Shown here in pieces: positions 8,625-16,579 of a stretch of 19,260 nt of DNA. A program made the translations under genes and the position numbers. Source of the stretch: Phytophthora quininea (Eukaryota; Oomycota; Peronosporomycetes; Peronosporales; Peronosporaceae). The stretch lies in NCBI GenBank assembly GCA_011947345.1, contig JAAVTG010000810.1, forward strand, positions 1 through 19,260. Reading direction: 5' to 3'. The notes beneath the pieces were generated by a model. That model searched no databases and was not told where the DNA came from. It saw only the letters and a program-made list of their open reading frames with translations. Position 1 is the stretch's first letter, and every line of letters begins with the position of its first letter.

Positions 8625-11166
8625 TCAAGGACACCCCAGCCATTTTTCGATGCTCGGATTGCAGGCAGGTCCAACGCGCAGTTGTATCTGGTATCGCCGC
8701 AGCTTGATGTAGTTTTCATCTCCGTAGCACGAAAGCACTTGCATGCGAGTGTTGTAGCAGATGCCTGTGATCCCACCGGGAAGTTGGCATTCCCCAAACG
8801 GCCTCCCGTTGCAAATGTCAATTGTTGCTTTCATCGGAACCTCCTCCAGCAACATCCCATCCGACGGCAACTTTTGGCAGACTGATGACGCGAACTTGTC
8901 AAATACTGAGCGAGTCCCAGCGCTTCCTTCAAAAGGCTTGCCACTCACGCAGACTGACGTTGTCATCCCCACACTCGGGTTTGCGATACAGTAGCTGTCG
9001 TTTAAATCGCATTCCCCACGAAAGCCATTGCAGCACAAGCGAGTTGGTCTTGAGAGTGTGAAGTCTTCAAGACCTTGCAACGGGGCCATGCTTGGCATCC
9101 GCTCCAGTTGGGGAGAAATGTTAAAATCAGCTTCTCCAACCTGGGTAGAAGGCTGAGCGAAGGTAGTTCGCGAATCGCAAATAGTCGAGCGAGAGTCAAC
9201 GTCTTGAGATTCGGGACGCCGTTAAATGCTGGAATGTTGGCGAGATTGAGGTGAACGCCGATGTGCACCATCGACAGCCAAGGCATGTCGCTAAAGAGGT
9301 CGCCAGGCAACACGAGCAAATTTCGACTGCCTTGCTTCCCTTCCAGATGTCTAACATAACAAAGAAAAATGAAAATGAGGAAATGCACTTGGCAAAGCGG
9401 CAGGATATCTTACAGCGTTTCCAGATACTTGAATTCCTGGGTCCACGTTGGAATGCTTAGGATACCAGTGTAGATTAGCGTACTACGTATCACACGTTAG
9501 CAAGCCAGCATCAAGTGAGCATTTGGAGATAAGCGAACTTACATGGACGTCAAATAGCGACACGCTCGAAGCTCTTCTGGCAACTCGAGAAGTTGTCGAT
9601 TGATCAATTGCAGTGATCGGAGTTCGCCGGATGCTGCCAACTCCTTGATATTATCGTACACGTCAATGGGATATATCCATTCTTCGTAGGTCATCGGCGC
9701 AGGGTTTACGTTGATAACGATTCGACACGGGCATTTCCCGTCGCTGGACGCCCATCGGTAGGCATAAACCACGCATTCTGGGTACTGGGAACATCTCTCC
9801 TCTGAGCCTTGCATGGCTTGGACCGAAAACACCCAGACCATGACGCTGCAAGTGATAAACGCGACGGCGTAAGATTTCGGTACTGCTTTTTGTCGTCTGG
9901 AAATTGGTTTGCTTCTGGGATCTCGACCTAGAGTAACATGGTGGAGGTGAGCTGCGATGAGAACGTCCCCAGCACGCATGATCCGATAGCAGAACGATAG
10001 ATTAATGCCCACACGAAGGGCGAAGTCGAGCATCGAGCGAATTCGAAGCGAGTCAAAGGCCAGACGGAAAAACGCAATCTCCGATGGATTAGCGAACACC
10101 TCGCGGAGCGTTCAAAACTTCCAGGCGGGAGAATTTTCAAATAAGTAGCGAAAACGGCACCGTCAAACTGGAAGTTGTAGTAGCAATACACCAGGACGCC
10201 GATCGGGTAAACCACGGCCGCAAACAAGTCAAATCTGCACCAAGATGAACGATATGAGCATTTATAAAAGTTGTCACGGACAGTGTCCTTAACAGAATAC
10301 TCACACAGAACCGATGGCAACCTCGGTCATCGCTGAAAACGTGCCGATGAGAATTTTCAAAGCCCCTGCCATAGACCCCACCGAAATAAAGGCCGTGTAG
10401 GCGTATACGAGGGCCTGAGGGTTGCCAGTATCCAGCAGTTCGAGAAGAACTATCATCTGCATTGTTAAATTCAACACTTTCAACAACACGTTCTATCGTT
10501 GGCAAGCCAAATCGTGAGGGTTGAGGTACTCAATTAACCACAAACATTCAAACAACTACGTACCCAGTACTTTCGATCGGCGCCGCGGAAAGACGTTAGC
10601 TCTTTGAATTGGCTGTGTGCGTGCAGGCAAATTCGTTTTGCTCTCGAGCACGTCAATGACGACGAAGACGAGATCCGTTCGAACTTCATCTCCACGAGTT
10701 GAAGCGCGATGATGCCGGCAACGTTTTTGCGCCAGCGGAGCATTTTCGTCAATACGAACACATAACAAACGTTGATGAAGACAAGTGCCACAATTCCAGC
10801 TTTGATCACGGCGGGGTTTGTGTCAGTGATGAGCCAGAATTGACCGTTGTCGTAGGTGCCAGTGCCCATCAGCCAGTTGGCAGCTTCGTTCGGTGCGATC
10901 GCGACCACAATAAGCCACGACGTCCAGCCGATACAGATTACGAGCGTGAGGATCATAGGGATCCCAAGCACACCATAAGCATCACGAAGTGAAAGTATCT
11001 CGTGGCGAAAAATCTCTCGCTGGTCTCTTGGCTTTGAGACTTGTTTGGTTGTTGGGGTAGCGGGGAGGATCTGGTTGGTTTTTGCCGTAGCGACGGTGGC
11101 AGACCTGCTATTCGTTTGGTCGGGTCGCTCCGGTATGGAGGCCGATCGCTGCGAAGTCTTTGTCAT
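8625..11166 (-). CDS. Multi-membrane leucine-rich-repeat protein with Cys-rich C terminus (oomycete family), five exons
   Basis: Exons: 11166-10564, 10492-10305, 10234-9543, 9455-9414 (only 42 bp) and 9350-8625. The introns are 71, 70, 87 and 63 bp, all GT-AG with phases that agree. The N terminus is Ser/Thr-rich and polar. Membrane segments follow: GIPMILTLVICIGWTSWLIVV, AGIVALVFINVCYVFVLT, two in exon 2, FDLFAAVVYPIGVLVYCYYN, and AVAFITCSVMVWVFSVQ. Then comes a Cys-containing stretch (CSQYPECV, KCPC), leucine-rich repeats (for example LVLPGDLFSDMPWLSMVHIG and VPNLKTLTLARLFAIRELPS) and a C-terminal Cys-rich module from RLCCNGFRGEC to WLGCP. Two apparent one-base losses, near 10101 and 9106, interrupt the frame; allowing for them the coding length is 751 codons. 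It resembles large oomycete LRR membrane protein families I recall. A role in sensing or adhesion at the cell surface is only inference. Confidence 0.82.
9414..9455 (-). other. 42-bp micro-exon of the LRR gene
   Basis: This exon is bounded by acceptor cctaAG and donor ct|GTAAGA. It adds 14 residues including IPTWTQEFKYLETL, one LRR-like turn. Both splice junctions are phase 2, so skipping it would keep the frame and remove one repeat segment, allowing a clean alternative isoform. Confidence 0.75.
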
Positions 11167-11313
11167 GATGGAATCCTCTGTCGCAGCGGTCGGGAAGGGA
11201 GATAACTCGTCTGCCAGTCTCGTATTCCCTGAAAATAGGCCACACGAATAGTTTTTATTGACAAAAAAATAGTTCCAGCTCGAGACGTGTGTTTTGTACC
11301 TCTGGATAGCAGC

Positions 11314-12338
11314 TTATCTATCGTCTTCATCCTGGGAGTCATCACTGGCAGGATCTCCATCATTCGCGGTTGAGGGACTTCCAGTAGCAGCTACCGGTAC
11401 TTTATCTCTAGACACGGTTGCCATAATCACCCCATGGTCTCCTTTAGTTGTCACCACAACTGCTGGCTCACGCGTAGGGGTGCTGGTTCCTTTGCACGCC
11501 GACGTCCCGGTCGACCCGATCTTGTCGGACGCGTTCGGCATGGTAATCTTGCTCGCGTTCTCGACGTCGTAGTTGCTCACCGCCACCTCCTGCGCCGCGA
11601 AGCAGATGGTACCCGAGCTCTGCGCTTCCAGGACCAGGTCGCCGCCCACTGCGAAGGACGAGCCCTGCACCGAGATCGCGGCACTGTCCTTGACCTCCAG
11701 AGACACCTCGCCGCTCACAGACACGCTTTTCACGGCCAGTTCGATCCGTGCGGCTTCCGACGCCTCGAGCACAACATCCTGCAACTGGATCGGCTCGGAC
11801 GTGTACTCGACACGCACAGAGCTCGACCCGCACGCCTCGACAGAAAGCTCTCCCTTGGTCGCTAGTGCGCTTGCTTTGAGAATCACCTGCGCCGACCCGT
11901 AGCTTTCGAGGTCGGCCACTGAGCTGTCGGACGACAAGACCACCTCGGTCAGCAAATGGCCGTTTGGGGGACGCTGCTGCCAGTCGTGTTGAGCATCAGC
12001 CCGGTGGTCTTTTGGTTCCCGTACGTCTTCTCGCTGATCACCGTGACAGCGTCGACGATGGCTTGCGAGTCGCCTGTCACGTTGACGTAACCGATGACTC
12101 CGTCAGGTAGGCCCTCGGCGCGAGAGATGAAAACTCGGCCGACGAGGTCGAGGTCGATGCTGTCAATTGCGGTGCTGGAGGTGGTGACGGTCATCGTTCA
12201 CTGCTTGCTGTAGCCGCCGTGGTTGGACGAGGACGGGTCGGTTTGGGTCTTGTCAGAGCTAACGGAAAAGTCGGCGTTGGCGAAAGCTGCCACGGACGCG
12301 CTGGCGAGGAGGGTGGCGTGGAGGGTGCTGGGTTTCAT
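11314..12338 (-). pseudogene. Left palindrome copy of the surface-protein gene: N terminus and body kept, GPI tail replaced
   Basis: From ATG 12338 it repeats the right-hand gene almost base for base to 11450: signal peptide, the same in-frame TGA (12198-12200), the same apparent one-base loss in a run of five C (11966-11970 on the + strand as G), and the same solenoid body. At 11450, inside the codons for VVVTT, homology ends. The frame runs on for about 44 unrelated codons, acidic at the end (SDDSQDEDDR), instead of the Ser/Thr stalk and hydrophobic GPI signal. Its initiator-like element is cut by the other breakpoint. It is therefore best read as a truncated, rearranged duplicate, probably with neither a normal promoter nor an anchor. 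It could yield a soluble secreted variant if expressed. Confidence 0.75.
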
Positions 12339-12379
12339 GGTGCGGAGGGAAGTTGTGGGCTTGCTGTCGTTTTTGAAAA
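11450..12379. repeat. Left arm of a 930-bp inverted repeat
   Basis: This arm is the reverse complement of 12749-13678 with equal length, no indels and about four substitutions that I could find (three within the NYDGEN...ATPN codons and one at QTAT/I). Symmetry holds throughout: paired positions always sum to 25128. Confidence 0.95.
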
Positions 12380-12748
12380 CGCCAGCCGACGGGAAACTTT
12401 TCGCACAGCGTGGTTACTTGTGTACCAACGCTAACTGTCGATGAACTCTTTGCAGCTAACGGCACGAATAGAAATCGCTGGGTGAATTGCCAAGGGTATT
12501 TCCACACAAAGAGAAGCGGATGACAAACATCTTCCGTTGACGACAAATCGCAAGGGCATGGAGCGTCATTGTTCGTGATGACGATACCCCTCCGTGTAAA
12601 CTCGGCAGTTTATGGAGCCCAAGTGAGTGTCCAACAGCAGCAAATGACCCCATCGCGAACATCAAGACGAACCAAACGACGTTCGTTGCCGCCAGCATCG
12701 TCCAAAAAACTTCGTCACTATAATGTCGATCTTCAGAGGCGCACGTCA
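12380..12748. other. 369-bp loop between the palindrome arms; divergent upstream region
   Basis: This is unique sequence between the divergently oriented copies, so any promoter for either copy must lie here. Only the right-hand end carries the initiator-like element. An antisense frame crosses it into the right arm, but it is only the shadow of the coding arm. I see no RNA gene, transposon end or recombinase site. Confidence 0.6.
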
Positions 12749-12760
12749 TTTTCAAAAACG
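12746..12760 (+). promoter_or_regulatory. Initiator-like core promoter element of the right surface-protein gene
   Basis: TCATTTTCAAAAACG lies 30 bp before ATG 12790 and matches the SDR element at 13 of 15 positions. The palindrome arm begins at its fourth base, so the left copy keeps TTTTCAAAAACG but has lost the TCA. Confidence 0.5.
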
Positions 12761-13678
12761 ACAGCAAGCCCACAACTTCCCTCCGCACCATGAAACCCAG
12801 CACCCTCCACGCCACCCTCCTCGCCAGCGCGTCCGTGGCAGCTTTCGCCAACGCCGACTTTTCCGTTAGCTCTGACAAGACCCAAACCGACCCGTCCTCG
12901 TCCAACCACGGCGGCTACAGCAAGCAGTGAACGATGACCGTCACCACCTCCAGCACCGCAATTGACAGCATCGACCTCGACCTCGTCGGCCGAGTTTTCA
13001 TCTCTCGCGCCGAGGGCCTACCTGACGGAGTCATCGGTTACGTCAACGTGACAGGCGACTCGCAAGCCATCGTCGACGCTGTCACGGTGATCAGCGAGAA
13101 GACGTACGGGAACCAAAAGACCACCGGGCTGATGCTCAACACGACTGGCAGCAGCGTCCCCCAAACGGCCACTTGCTGACCGAGGTGGTCTTGTCGTCCG
13201 ACAGCTCAGTGGCCGACCTCGAAAGCTACGGGTCGGCGCAGGTGATTCTCAAAGCAAGCGCACTAGCGACCAAGGGAGAGCTTTCTGTCGAGGCGTGCGG
13301 GTCGAGCTCTGTGCGTGTCGAGTACACGTCCGAGCCGATCCAGTTGCAGGATGTTGTGCTCGAGGCGTCGGAAGCCGCACGGATCGAACTGGCCGTGAAA
13401 AGCGTGTCTGTGAGCGGCGAGGTGTCTCTGGAGGTCAAGGACAGTGCCGCGATCTCGGTGCAGGGCTCGTCCTTCGCAGTGGGCGGCGACCTGGTCCTGG
13501 AAGCGCAGAGCTCGGGTACCATCTGCTTCGCGGCGCAGGAGGTGGCGGTGAGCAACTACGACGGCGAGAACGCGAGCAAGATTGCCACGCCGAACGCGTC
13601 CGACAAGATCGGGTCGACCGGGACGTCGGCGTGCAAAGGAACCAGCACCCCTACGCGTGAGCCAGCAGTTGTGGTGAC
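12749..13678. repeat. Right arm of the 930-bp inverted repeat
   Basis: Partner of 11450-12379. It covers the leader, the signal peptide and all of the solenoid body of the right gene, and stops before the Ser/Thr stalk. Confidence 0.95.
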
Positions 13679-13865
13679 GACGAATGCCAACTCGACAAGC
13701 GTGACTGGATCTCGAACCTCAGGTAGCGTCGCTACCTCCACTTCGGACGACGGTGAAATTAATTCGGAGAGTGACAAGACTTCTAGTTCTGCCGCTTCAA
13801 ATTGGTTCGCTGTCGGCATTGAGACCGCCGTGATAGTTGCCGCAGCACTTGCCGTTTCAATCTAG
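12790..13865 (+). CDS. Secreted beta-solenoid surface protein with GPI-anchor-like tail (adhesin-like)
   Basis: ATG 12790 opens a signal peptide (MKPSTLHATLLASASVAAFA) and a short polar stretch. TGA at 12928-12930 interrupts the frame, which continues at once with TMTVTTSSTAIDSIDLDLVG. After an apparent single lost C in CCCCC (13158-13162) the frame moves to the one beginning LLTEVVLSSDSSVADLES. That part is a run of alternating hydrophobic/Ser residues (SSVADLES, ASEAARIEL, EVKDSAAISV, EAQSSGTICF) typical of a right-handed beta-solenoid, similar to the auto-transporter-adhesin 'head GIN' (DUF2807) type. Then come a Ser/Thr-rich stalk and a hydrophobic end (WFAVGIETAVIVAAALAVSI) as in GPI signals. 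About 358 codons if the shift is an error. It would be cell-wall or plasma-membrane attached. The TGA could be a real nonsense mutation; if so this copy is also dead. Confidence 0.65.
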
Positions 13866-13945
13866 TACTATTTCTGTAAATATGACATAATTTTTACAGT
13901 TCTAGCGGGCGCTTCCTCTCCAGCCACCACAACTCCAAAGTCAAC

Positions 13946-16339
13946 ATGGAGGCCAAAGTGAGCTTCCATGTGCGGCGGTACCTCCGCGAGTGCGAGGAGC
14001 GGGGCGCGAAACCGAGCGAACCGACGGTCACCGCCCACCTGCGGGACACGTACCCAGAGTACCAGCGCAAACCGCTGGGCGCCTTGAAAAAGGTGGTGCA
14101 AAAGTGCTCAAGAAGGCGCAGCCCAGTCTGTTGACCGACAAAGGACAGGAAACGCCCAAACGGGGCCGCTCCGGGTCCGACAGCGATGACGAGAAGACGA
14201 TCCAAGAGATGGAGCAGCTGCAGGCCAGCTCTGGCGCTGGGAACTCCCTGAACAACGCCATGCAGAAGAAATACGCGGCCCAGAGCCAGGAACGGAGCGA
14301 CAAACCATTGATAAAGAAGGTTAAATTGGTCCGGAGAAGGGTTAAACAGAGTGATGATGAGGACAAGGCAGGAGATACGGAAGATAGCAAGGGTTTCGTG
14401 GTGGAGAGACCCACGACCAGGTACTCGGACTTTGGTGGCATCCAGGCGGTGCTACAGGAGGTGAGAGAGCTGATTGAGTACCCGTTGACCCACCCAGAGG
14501 TGTATGCTCATTTAGGGGTGGAACCGCCTCGCGGGGTATTGCTGCATGGACCACCCGGTACGGGAAAATCGATGCTGGCGAACGCCATTGCAGGGGAGTG
14601 TGGGGCTACGTTTCTGAAAGTGTCGGCACCGGAGATTGTGTCAGGCATGTCGGGCGAATCTGAGCAGAAGCTGAGGGAGCTATTTGATGAGGCGATCAAC
14701 CGCGCGCCGTCGATCATTTTTATTGATGAGATTGATGCGATTACACCTAAGAGAGAGACGTCGCAGCGAGGAATGGAGAAGAGAATCGTCGCCCAGTTGC
14801 TGACGAGTACGGACTCGTTGAGTTTGGAGAATACGGGTGGAAAGCCTGTGCTGCTGATTGGCGCCACCAACCGCCCAGACGCGTTGGACTCAGCGCTGCG
14901 CCGCGCTGGACGCTTTGACCGTGAAATTTGCCTTGGAATTCCTGACGACGAAGCGCGTGAAAAGATTTTGCACGTACTGGCGCGTAAGATGACGCTCGAG
15001 GGGATTTTGACTATGCCGCGCTTGCTCGTCGTACGCCAGGTTTTGTGGGCGCTGATCTCGTCTCGCTGACGAAGGAAGCAGCAGTCGGTGCTGTCAACCG
15101 TATCTTCAATAACATTATGCAGGGCGAGACCAACGCGGAGACCAGCGATGAAGTCATGGACGTAGACACACAGGAGGATTCATCTTCAGAAAAGGCTAAC
15201 GGGACAGAAGGGAAGCCCTCGGCAGCGGATGATCTCCGTGCGCAGGTGGAGCCTTTTACTGAAGCTCAGTTAGCGCCGCTTAGTATTACAATGGGTGACT
15301 TTGAGGCAGCAATTGCGAAGGTTCAACCGAGCTCGAAGCGCGAGGGTTTCGCTACGATCCCGGACGTGACGTGGGACGACATCGGCGCACTGAACGAGGT
15401 GCGAGAAGAGCTCTCGCTTGCTGTGATGCAGCCGATTGCGCACCCAGAACGGTTTGCAGCACTTGGGCTGTCGATGCCTGCAGGTGTGCTGCTTTACGGC
15501 CCACCAGGTTGCGGTAAAACGCTGCTGGCTAAAGCTATTGCTCATGAAAGTGGCGCCAACTTTATCAGCATCAAAGGGCCCGAGCTGCTGGACAAGTACG
15601 TTGGCGAATCTGAGCGATCTGTGCGCCAGGTTTTCCAGCGTGCCCGTGCGTCTTCTCCTTGCGTCGTATTCTTTGATGAGCTAGATGCGCTAGCTCCGCG
15701 CCGATCCGGTGGTGCGGGTGGAGACAGCGGAGGCAACGGTGTCAGCGAGCGAGTCGTGAACCAGCTTTTGACTGAGATGGATGGTCTGGACGGCCGTCGC
15801 AATGTCTTCGTCATTGCAGCCACGAACCGTCCCGACATTATCGATCCTGCTATGCTGCGTCCTGGTCGTCTAGACAAGCTGCTGTACGTGCCACTGCCCC
15901 AGGCTTTGGAGCGGCTTCAAATTCTGAAAACGATCACTGCCAAGTGCGCGCTAGCGACGTCCGTACAGCTAGAAATTATCGCGGCCGACGCTCGCTGCGA
16001 GGGCTTCAGTGGCGCAGATCTGAGTGCCTTGGTTCGGGAAGCTGGAATCACGGCGTTGCGTGAGACTGACTTCTCCAAACTTGATGCTGGGAGACCATGG
16101 GCCCGCTGGGCATTGAACACCACCACTTCATCAGTGCGTTTGACCGCGTGTTCCCGTCCGTGTCGCGGACCGATCAGCGCATGTTTGACCGGATGAAGAA
16201 GAACCTGCGCAAGTCTCGCTCCAAGTTGACGCGAAGCAACAGCTCAACGACCGTCGGCCCATCTGAAGTCAAGCAGGACGAAGGAGATGGTAAAGTGGAG
16301 GCTGCGGATGGAAAGAGTGATGTCGACATGAAGCAATAG
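13946..16339 (+). CDS. NVL: Nuclear VCP-like AAA-ATPase NVL/Rix7 (60S ribosome biogenesis), three apparent one-base losses
   Basis: A two-domain AAA+ unfoldase acting in the nucleolus and nucleus to release assembly factors from pre-60S particles (family knowledge). The N terminus ([14 protein letters not shown]..., then [11 protein letters not shown]) matches the NVL nucleolin-binding-type domain. An acidic/basic linker follows, then D1 with Walker A GPPGTGKS, Walker [11 protein letters not shown] and ATNRPDALD, then D2 with [18 protein letters not shown] and [19 protein letters not shown], which is diagnostic for CDC48/NVL-type D2. The frame moves three times: at AAAA 14100-14103, GGGG 15000-15003 and GGG 16089-16091. 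Each fits one missing homopolymer base and restores a family-typical sequence (for example GFVGADL). The length would then be about 798 residues, as usual for NVL. There is no intron. It starts 80 bp after the surface-protein stop. Confidence 0.9.
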
Positions 16340-16579
16340 AGTATATTTTGATTTCCGAGTGTGCTGGAATTCAAGTGGCGGGACCTTCATATTACTGCGT
16401 GATATTTTGTTATCGTGATGGATACTATTCGGTCCACCCTAGCGAGACAGTATGAGCTGAGCTGAATTTACTCGCGAAGTTCGAGCCCGCTTTCTGAACG
16501 GTCTCAGGTGTCCAGGCCATCCACAAGATTTTATCTTCGCTTATCCAGTTCTTCTCTTCACTTCTCAACAGCCTTCGAC
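16340..16579. other. Spacer between NVL and the membrane-protein gene
   Basis: These 240 bp between two same-strand genes hold the NVL 3' UTR and the next promoter. A pyrimidine-rich stretch (TTCTTCTCTTCACTTCTCAAC) lies just before the ATG at 16580, but I cannot assign a clear initiator. Confidence 0.4.

Noticed and set aside
11434..11865. 143-codon + strand frame opposite the left surface-protein copy, and the matching 121-codon frames in both arms
   Set aside because: Arg/Gly-rich alternate frames of the same coding sequence; they exist in both arms only because the arms are identical.
12456..12905. 149-codon antisense frame spanning the palindrome loop and right arm, with a hydrophobic stretch, and its mirror at 12223-12444
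   Set aside because: Both are antisense shadows of the signal-peptide region; the loop part has no family resemblance and is not shared by the mirror frame.
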